Positions 1 to 7,476 of a DNA stretch of 28,704 nt are shown here, piece after piece. The stretch covers positions 1 to 28,704 of the forward strand of contig JAUIEM010000078.1 in the NCBI GenBank assembly GCA_030428695.1. Reading direction: 5' to 3'. This DNA is from a bacterium. GTDB lineage: Bacteria > Planctomycetota > J058 > JAJDCP01. The notes below the pieces were generated by a model. The model did no database searches. It worked only from the letters and a program-made list of their open reading frames with translations, and was not told the DNA's origin. Each line of letters begins with the position of its first letter. Within the stretch, counting starts at the first letter, position 1. A program made the position numbers and the translations under genes.

Positions 1-1
1 C

Positions 2-691
2 GCCCAGGAGGAGTGGGCGGACAAGCCCTACCCGAACTTCCGCCACCCCGACGGCAAGGCCCGCTTCAAGCTGTGCGAGCAGGACTATGGGGAAGACGGG
101 GCGCTGATCAAGGAGGTGACCGACGCTTTCAAGGCCTACGGCGCCAACCCCGGCCAGGGCCCCTGGCTGTACAAGAACCAGGAGCTGCTGCGGCGCGCCC
201 GCGACCTCGCGTTGACCCCCGAGCTGCCCGACCTCGACTTCTACGACGACCCCGACAAGACCCTCGAGGACGCGATCAGCGAGGACACCTACCCGTTCTG
301 GCTCGGCCTCGGCATCGTCTACGAGCACTTCCACACCAGCAAGACCATCCGCGGCGCGACGACCACGCGCCTCGTGCCCGAGCAGTACGTCGAGGTCAAC
401 GAGGAGGACGCCGCGCGCTGGGAGCTCGAGGACGGCGAGCGCGTGCGGGTCGTCACCCGGCGCGGGAACTACGAGGCCCGGGTCTCGGTCGGCACGACCT
501 CGATCATCCGTCCCGCCCGCAACGAGGTCCCGCCGGGCTACATGTTCAGCCCCTGGAACCTGTCGGTCGCCGACAGCGCCGACCCGAAGAAGAACCGCTG
601 GCTGGTCAACTCGGTCAGCCACCGCGCCTGGGACCCGGTCTCGGGCCAGGCGGACTACAAGAAGATCGCCTGTCGACTCGAGAGGATCTGA
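2..691 (+). CDS. napA: NapA-type periplasmic nitrate reductase, C-terminal fragment
   Basis: This is the C-terminal 229 residues of a molybdopterin oxidoreductase whose start lies before the window; the frame is open from base 2. The visible part resembles the end of NapA. It has a segment starting YPFWLGLGIVYEHFH, then RLVPEQYVEVNEEDA, then a beta-rich molybdopterin-dinucleotide-binding domain (DGERVRVVTRRG), then the closing pattern DPVSGQADYKKIACRLERI, which parallels the DPISKQTDFKKCAVKI type ending of NapA. NapA reduces nitrate to nitrite in the periplasm using a bis-MGD molybdenum centre and one 4Fe-4S cluster; those N-terminal ligands are outside the window. The following napG/napH-like genes support the assignment. 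Another NapA-like member of the DMSO reductase superfamily with a different substrate cannot be excluded from the C terminus alone. Confidence 0.85.
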   Translation, partial: AQEEWADKPYPNFRHPDGKARFKLCEQDYGEDGALIKEVTDAFKAYGANPGQGPWLYKNQELLRRARDLALTPELPDLDFYDDPDKTLEDAISEDTYPFWLGLGIVYEHFHTSKTIRGATTTRLVPEQYVEVNEEDAARWELEDGERVRVVTRRGNYEARVSVGTTSIIRPARNEVPPGYMFSPWNLSVADSADPKKNRWLVNSVSHRAWDPVSGQADYKKIACRLERI

Positions 692-709
692 GCCAGCCGG
701 AGGGGAACT

Positions 710-1363
710 GTGGGGAACAGCCGACGCCAGTTTCTGCGCTCTCTGTGCGGTGGCGCCCTGAGCGTCGCCGGCTGGCTCGCCCTCGGCGGAGCCTGGACGG
801 CGAGCGGCAGCGACGGCCCGAGCGAGGCGCTGCGCCCGCCCGGGGCCCTGCCCGAAGAGGACTTCCTCGCGACCTGCATCCGGTGTGGGCGCTGCGCGGA
901 CGCCTGCCCGAACCGCGCGATCGTCGCCTTCACCGAGGAATCGGGTCGCCATCTCGCCGCGCAGCCGCGCCCGGGGGAGCGCGGCACGCCGGTGATCCTG
1001 CCGCGGCGCCAGGGCTGTATCCTGTGCAACGGGGCCGCAGGGGATGAGCTCCTGTGCGCCGCGGCCTGCCCGAGCGGGGCGCTGCAGCCGGTCAAGAAGA
1101 CCGCCGCCGCGATCCAGGCCCAGGTCGACATGGGCACGGCCGAGGTCGACCGCACGCTGTGCTACTCCTACAACGGCTCCTCCTGCGGCGCCTGCGTCCG
1201 CGCCTGTCCCTTCGAAGGCCAGGCGCTGCGCGCGGGGCTGTGGGAGAAGCCCCTGCTCGACCCCGCGTTGTGCGTCGGCTGCGGCCTGTGTGAGCGGGCC
1301 TGCCTGACCTACCCGCAGGCGATCCGGGTGCGCTCGCGGCGCGCCGAGGAGGCGCCGGCATGA
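710..1363 (+). CDS. napG: NapG/MauM-like Tat-exported ferredoxin, four 4Fe-4S clusters
   Basis: The product is 217 residues. It begins at GTG 710, behind GGAGGGG at 699-705. The N terminus has a twin-arginine motif (SRRQFLRSL, residues 4-12) followed by a hydrophobic stretch (about 13-32), so export by Tat with cofactors already inserted is expected. Sixteen cysteines form four ferredoxin-type sets: C56/59/62/66, C103/106/116/120, C151/159/162/166 and C188/191/194/198. This fits the NapG/MauM family, which passes electrons from membrane-bound NapH to the periplasmic nitrate reductase. The gene lies 18 bases after napA and its stop overlaps the next start by 4 bases. The two middle sets have widened spacing, usual for this family. 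Confidence 0.87.
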   Translation: MGNSRRQFLRSLCGGALSVAGWLALGGAWTASGSDGPSEALRPPGALPEEDFLATCIRCGRCADACPNRAIVAFTEESGRHLAAQPRPGERGTPVILPRRQGCILCNGAAGDELLCAAACPSGALQPVKKTAAAIQAQVDMGTAEVDRTLCYSYNGSSCGACVRACPFEGQALRAGLWEKPLLDPALCVGCGLCERACLTYPQAIRVRSRRAEEAPA

Positions 1364-1965
1364 GCGGACCCTGTGGAAGCGGCGAAGCGATCGACCGGCG
1401 CGGCCTGTTCCGGGCGCTGCTCGGGCGCCTGCGTCCGGCGCCGGCGCCGAGCGTCGCGCGCGCCCTGCCCGGGCAGCGCGGGGCCCTCGGCCTGCTGCGG
1501 CCCCCGGGCGCCGCCGAGGAGGCGCGTTTCCTCGCGCTGTGCGAGCGCTGCGACGACTGCCTCGAGGTGTGCGAGACCGGCTGCATCCGGCTGTTCGGGC
1601 CCGAGGCCGGAGAGCTCGCCGGCACGCCCTACATCCTGCCCGGCGACCGGGCCTGCAACCTGTGCCTGAAGTGCGGGCCCGCCTGCCCGACCGACGCGCT
1701 GCTGCCGCTCGTGACCAAGACCGAGGCGGCGATGGGCCGGGCGCGCGTCGACGAGTCGCGCTGCCTCGCCCACACCGGCGAGGGGATCTGTGGCGACTGC
1801 CACACCCTGTGCCCGCTGCGCAACCGCGCCCTGACCCAGGGCTGGCGGAACCAGCCCTACGTCCAGGACGCCTGCGTCGGCTGCGGGCTGTGTGAGGAGG
1901 CCTGCCCGATGCCCGTGCCCGCGATCGCGGTCACGACCGGACGCCCCCGGAAGGAGGCCGCATGA
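1360..1965 (+). CDS. NapF/NapG-like ferredoxin, four 4Fe-4S clusters, no signal helix
   Basis: A 201-residue iron-sulfur protein starting at ATG 1360, inside the stop of the preceding gene. It has cysteine sets at C61/64/67/71, C99/102/105/109, C135/144/147/151 and C172/175/178/182, enough for four 4Fe-4S clusters. The N terminus carries DRRGLFRALLGRL, resembling the RR-L-RG start of NapF, but no hydrophobic helix follows, so it is probably cytoplasmic. NapF in enterobacteria interacts with NapA in the cytoplasm and may help load its Fe-S cluster; that role is a family inference. The overall layout is close to the gene before it, suggesting an old duplication that gave one exported and one cytoplasmic copy. 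Naming between napF and a second napG is uncertain. Confidence 0.78.
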   Translation: MSGPCGSGEAIDRRGLFRALLGRLRPAPAPSVARALPGQRGALGLLRPPGAAEEARFLALCERCDDCLEVCETGCIRLFGPEAGELAGTPYILPGDRACNLCLKCGPACPTDALLPLVTKTEAAMGRARVDESRCLAHTGEGICGDCHTLCPLRNRALTQGWRNQPYVQDACVGCGLCEEACPMPVPAIAVTTGRPRKEAA

Positions 1966-3008
1966 AGACCCGCGTCAAGAAGCTGCAGCTCCTGCGCCGG
2001 CTCGTCCAGCTCGGTTTCCTCGCGCTCGCCCTCGCCGCGCCGGCCCTCGCCCGCTACACGAACTACCTGATGGCCCGCGAGCTCGACAAGAACATCGAGC
2101 GCTGGGACGGCAGCGCCCAGGGCGAGGCCCTCGAGCTGCTCGACGACGGCCTGCGCAGCCTGCCCGGCGGCGAGAAGGAGCGGGTCGGGAAGATGGTCCG
2201 CGACCGCAAGAACGTGCTCGCGATGGGCACCCACGTGCGCGGGGGCCCGTGGTCGCTGCAGCTCGGCGGGCAGTCCTTCAGCGACCCCCTCGCCGGCGCC
2301 GAGAGCGTGGTCGCCAGCCGACGCCTGCCCTGGGTGCTGGTCGTCGGCCTGGCGCTGCCCGTGCTCCTGACGCTGGTGCTCGGGCGGGTGTTCTGCTCGT
2401 GGTTGTGCCCGGTCGGGCTCTTCCTCGAGCTGAGCGAGAAGCTGCGGGGGGTGCTGCGCTTCCTCGAGCTGCGGCCCCGCAACCTGCGCTTTCCCCGGGC
2501 GAGCAAGTTCTGGCTGCTCGGCCTCGGGCTGACCGCGACGGCGCTGTTCGCGGTGCCGATCCTCGGCGCGATCTACCCGCCGGCGGTGGTCGGCCGCGAG
2601 CTGCACGAGCTGGTGTTCGCCTTCTTCGACCACGCCGAGCTCGGCGAGTTCGGCCCGACCTACTGGCTCTCCGGCCTCGGCTGGGGGAGCGTGATGCTCG
2701 GCGGGATCGCCCTGTTCGAGCTGTTCGTCTCCAAGCGCTGGTGGTGCCGCACCCTGTGCCCGGGCGGGGCGCTGTACGCCCTGCTCGGCGCCCTGCGGCC
2801 GGTGCGCGTCAAGCGCGACCCCGTCGCCTGTACCGGCTGCGGGGAGTGCAACCGGGTGTGCCCGATGGCGCTCCGGCCGATGTCCGACCAGATGGGAATG
2901 GACTGCGACAACTGCGGGCTGTGCCTGTCCTCCTGCGGCGACGATGCCCTGCGCTTCCGCCTGTGGACGCCGAAGCCCGCCGAACGACCCGTGGAGGTGA
3001 CGGTATGA
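1962..3008 (+). CDS. napH: NapH-like membrane quinol dehydrogenase ferredoxin
   Basis: A 348-residue integral membrane protein starting at ATG 1962, overlapping the previous stop by 4 bases. Hydrophobic helices lie near residues 13-30, 122-141, 183-205 and 238-256. Two Cx3CP motifs follow helices (C145-SWL-C149-P and C262-RTL-C266-P), the hallmark of the NapH/NosR/CcoG polyferredoxin family. Two 4Fe-4S sets close the protein: C290/293/296/300 and C315/318/321/325. NapH takes electrons from quinol and hands them to NapG. The loop between the first helix and the second (about residues 31-120) is long and likely periplasmic, longer than in the compact enterobacterial NapH. It belongs to the nap part of the operon. 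Confidence 0.87.
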   Translation: MKTRVKKLQLLRRLVQLGFLALALAAPALARYTNYLMARELDKNIERWDGSAQGEALELLDDGLRSLPGGEKERVGKMVRDRKNVLAMGTHVRGGPWSLQLGGQSFSDPLAGAESVVASRRLPWVLVVGLALPVLLTLVLGRVFCSWLCPVGLFLELSEKLRGVLRFLELRPRNLRFPRASKFWLLGLGLTATALFAVPILGAIYPPAVVGRELHELVFAFFDHAELGEFGPTYWLSGLGWGSVMLGGIALFELFVSKRWWCRTLCPGGALYALLGALRPVRVKRDPVACTGCGECNRVCPMALRPMSDQMGMDCDNCGLCLSSCGDDALRFRLWTPKPAERPVEVTV

Positions 3009-3583
3009 ACGCGCGCCTGGCGCTGCTGCTCGGACTGCTCGCGTTGCCCGTGAGCGCCCATCACATCCTCGGCATCCCGCACTACGCCTATGACGAGGAG
3101 TACCCCCAGACACCGATCCTGACCTACCGCGTCGAGGCGGGGGCCTACGAGGTGTCGATGACCGGCTACCCGGGCGTCCCGAAGCCCGGCGAGCGCTGCG
3201 ATCTGCACGTCGACCTCAAGCACATGCGGGCCGGGACCCCCTTCCCCGGGAAGGTGACGATGACGGTCTTCGAGGACCGCCTGTTCGGCGAGGATCCGGT
3301 GGTCTACGGGCCGATCGAGACCGACGCCGACCTGTCGCTGTTCCGCTTCCATCCGATCTTCGAGGCCGAGGCGAACTACCTGATCCGGGTCGAGTACCAC
3401 GCCGAGGGCGCGCCCTGGATCCTCGACCTGCCGATGGCCGTCGGCACCCCGGGCTCGCCCTGGGTGGTGCTCGCCAGCGTGCTCGGCGGGATGGCGCTGT
3501 TCGCGGTCGTGATCCGCGCGCTGCGCATCAAGCGCGCCCGGCGCCGCCAGACAACCCGCCAGGTCGCGGAGGGCATCGCATGA
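3005..3583 (+). CDS. Exported membrane-anchored protein, histidine-rich N terminus
   Basis: A 192-residue protein starting at ATG 3005, overlapping napH by 4 bases and overlapping the next gene by 4 bases. It has a clear signal peptide (residues 1-18, cleavage likely after PVSA), a mature N terminus beginning HHILGIPHYAY with three histidines in its first eight residues, a beta-rich periplasmic body, and one C-terminal helix (about 156-178) followed by a basic tail (RIKRARRRQ). The shape resembles small FixH/YtkA-like exported proteins found with copper and respiratory genes, but I do not recognise the family with confidence. The exposed histidines could bind a metal; this is a guess from position only. 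Its tight packing between napH and a YHS-polyferredoxin suggests a role in assembling or serving the nearby redox proteins. Confidence 0.75.
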   Translation: MNARLALLLGLLALPVSAHHILGIPHYAYDEEYPQTPILTYRVEAGAYEVSMTGYPGVPKPGERCDLHVDLKHMRAGTPFPGKVTMTVFEDRLFGEDPVVYGPIETDADLSLFRFHPIFEAEANYLIRVEYHAEGAPWILDLPMAVGTPGSPWVVLASVLGGMALFAVVIRALRIKRARRRQTTRQVAEGIA

Positions 3584-5529
3584 AGGCCCGCCTCAACCTC
3601 CTCTGGCCGTGGCTGTGCGCCGTCGGCATCATCGCGATGGTCGCCCTGCCGCGGGTCGTGGAGCCGCCTGCCGAGGCGCCCGTCCAGGAGTCCTGCTGCG
3701 GAACCGAGAGCGGCGGGGCCGAAAACGGCGGGGCCGAGATCGACCTCGTGTGCTCGATGGAGGTCGCCCGTACGATCAGCGCGACCCTCGACGGCAAGGA
3801 CTACTACTTCTGCACCGGGATGTGCCGCGAGGCCTTCCTCGAGAATCCGGCCCCGTACCTCGGGGAGCTGTGCCTGGTCTGCAAGAGCGACGGGAAGCTG
3901 GTGCCGGTCGCCGAGGGCGCGCCGGAGGCGACCTGGCAGGAGAACACCTACCGCTTCTGCGACGAAGAGCACCGCGCCTCGTTCCGCGCCGACGCCGCCG
4001 GCTACTTCCTGCACACGATGTGGGGGATCCCGGGCTGGCTGTACTACGGCAGCATCGCCTTCCTGATGCTGATCTCCTTCGGCGCCCTCGAGCTGCGCTC
4101 GGGGAAGGCCCGGACGGCGCTGCTCGAGGCGCCGCCGCGGCCGCGCTTCGACCTGCTGCGCTGCACCTGGCTGCGCAAGCTCCTCAAGTGGCCGGCCCTG
4201 CGCGCGACCACCCAGGCGGTGTGCGCGGCCTTCTTCCTGCTCATCGTCGCCGCCGGTCTGTTCGGGAGCCAGCTCCCTGGGCGGAACCTCGCGCCGCTGT
4301 TGACCTGGACGGTGTGGTGGTGCGGGCTGGTCCTGCTGATCCTGTTCCTCGGCAAGGCCTGGTGCTACATCTGCCCCTGGGATGGGCTCGCGACCTGGTT
4401 CGAGCGGCTGCGCTTCTACGGCAACAAGCCCGGCCTCAGCCTCGGCCTGAAGTGGCCGCGCGCGATGCGCAACATCTGGCCGGCGAGCCTGCTGTTCATC
4501 GGCCTGACCTGGGTCGAGCTCGGCTTCGGCGTGACCCAGAGCCCGCGGGCGACGGCCTGGATGGCGCTCGTGATGTTCGGCCTGGCCTTCGTCTGCGCCT
4601 TCCTGTTCGAGAAGAAGTCCTTCTGCCGCTACGGCTGCCTGATCGGCCGGATCAGCGGGCTGTACGCCCTGTTCTCGCCGATCGAGGTGCGCGCGACCGA
4701 CCAGAAGGCCTGCCTGAGCTGCAAGACCAAGTCCTGCTACAAGGGCAACGCGGACGGCGAGGCCTGCCCGACCGGCCAGTACCTCGGGCGCATGGCGCAG
4801 AACACCTACTGCATCAGCTGCATGGAGTGCGTCAAGACCTGCGAGAAGGACAACGTCTCGATCAACCTCCGGCCCTGGGGCGAAGACCTGATCCAGCACG
4901 CGAAGCCGCGCTCCGACGAGGCCTACCTCGCGCTCCTGATGCTCGCGCTGACAGGCTTCCACGGGTTGACGATGACCAAGGTGTGGCGCGACCTGACCGC
5001 GTCGCTGTCCGCCGAGCTCGGGCAGACCCTCGCCTTCTCGGCCGGCATGGTCGCGATCATCGCCCTGCCGATCGCCGCCTACGCCGGGCTGGTCTGGCTC
5101 GGGCTGAAGCTGGCCGGCGGCAAGGTCGACGGGCGCGAGTACTTCATCCGCTACGCCTACGCCCTCCTGCCGATCGCCCTGTTCTACCACCTGGCCCACA
5201 ACGCCGAGCACCTGCTGATGGAGGGCCAGAAGCTGATCGTGCTTTTGTCCGACCCCTTCGGCTGGAACTGGAACCTGCTCGGCACCGCCGACTGGCGCCC
5301 GGCGCCCCTGGTCGACCTGCCGACCCTGTGGCTGATCCAGGTCGTGCTCGTGATGGTCGGCCACCTGTACAGCCTGTGGGTCGCCCGCAAGACCGCCGGC
5401 GCCCTGTTCTCCGACCGGCGCTCGGCGCTGAAGAGCCAGCTGCCGATGCTCGCCGCGATGATCCTGTTCAGCCTGCTCAGCCTGTGGCTGCTCAAGCAGC
5501 CGATGGAGATGCGCACCTCGGCGATGTAG
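3580..5529 (+). CDS. Twin-YHS-like domain NapH/CcoG-like membrane polyferredoxin
   Basis: A 649-residue protein starting at ATG 3580. After one N-terminal helix (8-24) and a CC pair (39-40), two YHS-type metal-binding domains follow: C58-SM with YYFC78-TGMC82-REAF, then C98-LVC101 with YRFC127-DEEH131-RASF. Next come a helix (about 152-170) and a NapH-like core: helices near 211-230 and 240-260, C262-YIC265-P, a helix pair near 300-342, and C349-RYGC353. Two cysteine-rich sets follow at C378/381/386/396 and C411/414/417/421. The last third holds several more helices (about 443-460, 485-512, 528-540, 580-600, 630-645). YHS domains occur in copper/heavy-metal sensors and transporters. Joined to an electron-transfer membrane core, they may sense or deliver metal; this is inference. 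Stop at 5529 is 21 bases before the next start. Confidence 0.8.
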   Translation: MKARLNLLWPWLCAVGIIAMVALPRVVEPPAEAPVQESCCGTESGGAENGGAEIDLVCSMEVARTISATLDGKDYYFCTGMCREAFLENPAPYLGELCLVCKSDGKLVPVAEGAPEATWQENTYRFCDEEHRASFRADAAGYFLHTMWGIPGWLYYGSIAFLMLISFGALELRSGKARTALLEAPPRPRFDLLRCTWLRKLLKWPALRATTQAVCAAFFLLIVAAGLFGSQLPGRNLAPLLTWTVWWCGLVLLILFLGKAWCYICPWDGLATWFERLRFYGNKPGLSLGLKWPRAMRNIWPASLLFIGLTWVELGFGVTQSPRATAWMALVMFGLAFVCAFLFEKKSFCRYGCLIGRISGLYALFSPIEVRATDQKACLSCKTKSCYKGNADGEACPTGQYLGRMAQNTYCISCMECVKTCEKDNVSINLRPWGEDLIQHAKPRSDEAYLALLMLALTGFHGLTMTKVWRDLTASLSAELGQTLAFSAGMVAIIALPIAAYAGLVWLGLKLAGGKVDGREYFIRYAYALLPIALFYHLAHNAEHLLMEGQKLIVLLSDPFGWNWNLLGTADWRPAPLVDLPTLWLIQVVLVMVGHLYSLWVARKTAGALFSDRRSALKSQLPMLAAMILFSLLSLWLLKQPMEMRTSAM

Positions 5530-5550
5530 CCGGGGAAAAGCGGAGGAACC

Positions 5551-7476
5551 GTGACCCACGCCGACCTGTACAACCCGCCCCTGGACCCGGCGCGCCTCGC
5601 GATCCCGGACCAGGGCTACTGGGACGCGCAGATCAAGTGCCAGCAGGCCTGCCCGGTCAACACCGACGCCCGGGGCTACGTGCGCGCGATCGCGGACGGG
5701 GACGACGAGCGCGCCTACCTGATCGCCCGCGGCCCGAACCCGCTCGCCTCGCTGTGCGGCCGGGTGTGCGGCGCGCCCTGCGAGTCGGCCTGCCGGCGCG
5801 GCAGCATCGACGCGCCGATCGCGATCCGGGCCCTCAAGCGCTACGTCTGCGAGCGCTTCGGACCGGAGTCGCGCGACGACGGCGGCGCGGGCCTGGTCGA
5901 CTTCCTCAAGCAGGCCGCGGCCCGCCATCCGGACAACGCCAACCGCCGCCAGAACGAGCTGCTGCCCCTGTTGCAGGCCCTGACCGCCGGACGCGTCCCG
6001 CGGGTAGAGGGGCGCTCGGTCGGCATCATCGGCTCCGGACCGGCGGGCCTGGCGGCGGCCCACGACCTCGCCCTGTTCGGCGTCGCCGTCACGATCTACG
6101 AGATGGAGTCGGTGCTCGCGGGCATGCTCGCCGTCGGGATCCCCGAGTACCGCCTGCCGCGGAAGGTGATCGAGGCCGAGGTCGCCGCGATCCTCGCCCT
6201 CGGGGTCGAGGCGCGCACCTCGGTCGAGGTCGGCCGCGACATCAGCTTCGCCGCCGTGCGCGAGCAGCACGACGCGGTGGTCGTCGCGGTCGGGGCGAAG
6301 CGCTCGCGGGCCCTGCCGATCCCGGGGGCCGGGCTCGAGGGCGTGCTCGGCGGCGTCGAGTTCCTGCGCGAGGTCGCGCTCGACCTGCCGCACGGCGTCG
6401 GCCGCGAGGTCGTCGTGATCGGCGGCGGCAACGTCGCCTACGACGTCGGCCGCACGGTCTTGCGCCAGATCTCCATCGACGCCGCCCGCACCGCCAAACG
6501 CGCGGCGGGAGAAGGGGGCCGCGTGACCCTGGTGTCGCTCGAGAGCCTCGAGGAGATGCCCGCCGACGACATCGAGATCATCGAGGGCGACGAGGAGGGG
6601 GTGATCCGGCGCAACAGCCTCGGCCCGGTCGAGATCCTCGGGGATGCCGACGGGAAGGTGCGCGCGGTGCGCTTCCAGCGCTGCCTGCGGGTGTTCGACG
6701 AGAACCGCCGCTTCGCCCCGCTATTCGACGAAGAGGACCGGGTCGACATCCCGTGCGACACGGTGCTGTTCGCGATCGGCCAGCGCGCGGAGATCGGCTT
6801 CCTCGACGGCGTCGAGGGCCTCGAGCGCAGCGGCCGCGGGCTGATCCAGTGCGACCCGGAGAGCGGCGCGACCTCGCTGCCCGACGTGTTCATCGCCGGC
6901 GACCTCGCCTACGGGCCGAAGCTGATGATCCACGCGGTCGCCTCGGGCAAGGCTGTGGCGCGGGCGCTCTACAGCTCCCTGACCGGGAACCGCCTGCGCG
7001 CCGAGGACACCGAGCTGCACTTCCCGCTGCCGACCTACCACCGGGAGCCGGCCTACGAGAAGCGGCTGCGCTGCGACCTGCCGACCGCGCCCGCCCTCGA
7101 CCGCAGCCGCTCCCAGCGCCTGCTGGTCGAGCGCCGGCTCGAGGAGAAGAGCGCGCGGGAAGAGGCCGGACGCTGCCTCGACTGCGGGGTCAACACCATC
7201 TTCGACGGCAGCCGCTGCGTGCTGTGCGGCGGCTGCGTCGAGGTGTGTCCGGAGCAGTGCCTGCGGATCGTGCCCCTGACCGACCTGATCAGCCGCGAGG
7301 AGGTCGCGCAGCTCGCCCGTGAGCAGGGACTGCAGGCGGCGGAGGCCTCGGCGATCGTCAAGGACGAGACCGCCTGCATCCGCTGCGCCCTGTGCGCGGA
7401 GCGCTGCCCGACCGGGGCGATCACGATGGAGCGCTACAGCTCCGCGCGCTCCTGGTGCACGGAGGGCGCGCGATGA
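5551..7476 (+). CDS. GltD-like FAD/NAD(P)-binding oxidoreductase with Fe-S domains
   Basis: A 641-residue cytoplasmic protein starting at GTG 5551 behind GGAGG. The N-terminal 110 residues carry a cysteine-rich Fer4_20-type domain (C30, C34, C69, C73, C77, C81) as in the small subunit of glutamate synthase and related enzymes. A dinucleotide-binding motif for FAD follows (GIIGSGPAGLAAA, about 158-170), then a second Rossmann motif (VVVIGGGNVAYDVGR, near 290-304) for NAD(P), and the FAD-closing motif PDVFIAGDLAYG (near 445). Two C-terminal 4Fe-4S sets (CVLCGGCVEVC and CIRCALCAERC) finish it. Such proteins move electrons between NAD(P)H, flavin and Fe-S partners. In this operon it could connect the cytoplasmic pool to the ferredoxin-like proteins; the partner is unknown. 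It is not glutamate synthase: no large subunit is present. Confidence 0.85.
   Translation: MTHADLYNPPLDPARLAIPDQGYWDAQIKCQQACPVNTDARGYVRAIADGDDERAYLIARGPNPLASLCGRVCGAPCESACRRGSIDAPIAIRALKRYVCERFGPESRDDGGAGLVDFLKQAAARHPDNANRRQNELLPLLQALTAGRVPRVEGRSVGIIGSGPAGLAAAHDLALFGVAVTIYEMESVLAGMLAVGIPEYRLPRKVIEAEVAAILALGVEARTSVEVGRDISFAAVREQHDAVVVAVGAKRSRALPIPGAGLEGVLGGVEFLREVALDLPHGVGREVVVIGGGNVAYDVGRTVLRQISIDAARTAKRAAGEGGRVTLVSLESLEEMPADDIEIIEGDEEGVIRRNSLGPVEILGDADGKVRAVRFQRCLRVFDENRRFAPLFDEEDRVDIPCDTVLFAIGQRAEIGFLDGVEGLERSGRGLIQCDPESGATSLPDVFIAGDLAYGPKLMIHAVASGKAVARALYSSLTGNRLRAEDTELHFPLPTYHREPAYEKRLRCDLPTAPALDRSRSQRLLVERRLEEKSAREEAGRCLDCGVNTIFDGSRCVLCGGCVEVCPEQCLRIVPLTDLISREEVAQLAREQGLQAAEASAIVKDETACIRCALCAERCPTGAITMERYSSARSWCTEGAR

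Noticed and set aside
3376..7322. Very long open frames on the minus strand (3376-6393) and in another plus frame (3609-7322)
   Set aside because: They are shadows of real genes in GC-rich DNA: compositionally skewed (R, P, A, G, D, Q), no motifs, while the other frame encodes clear Fe-S and flavin proteins.
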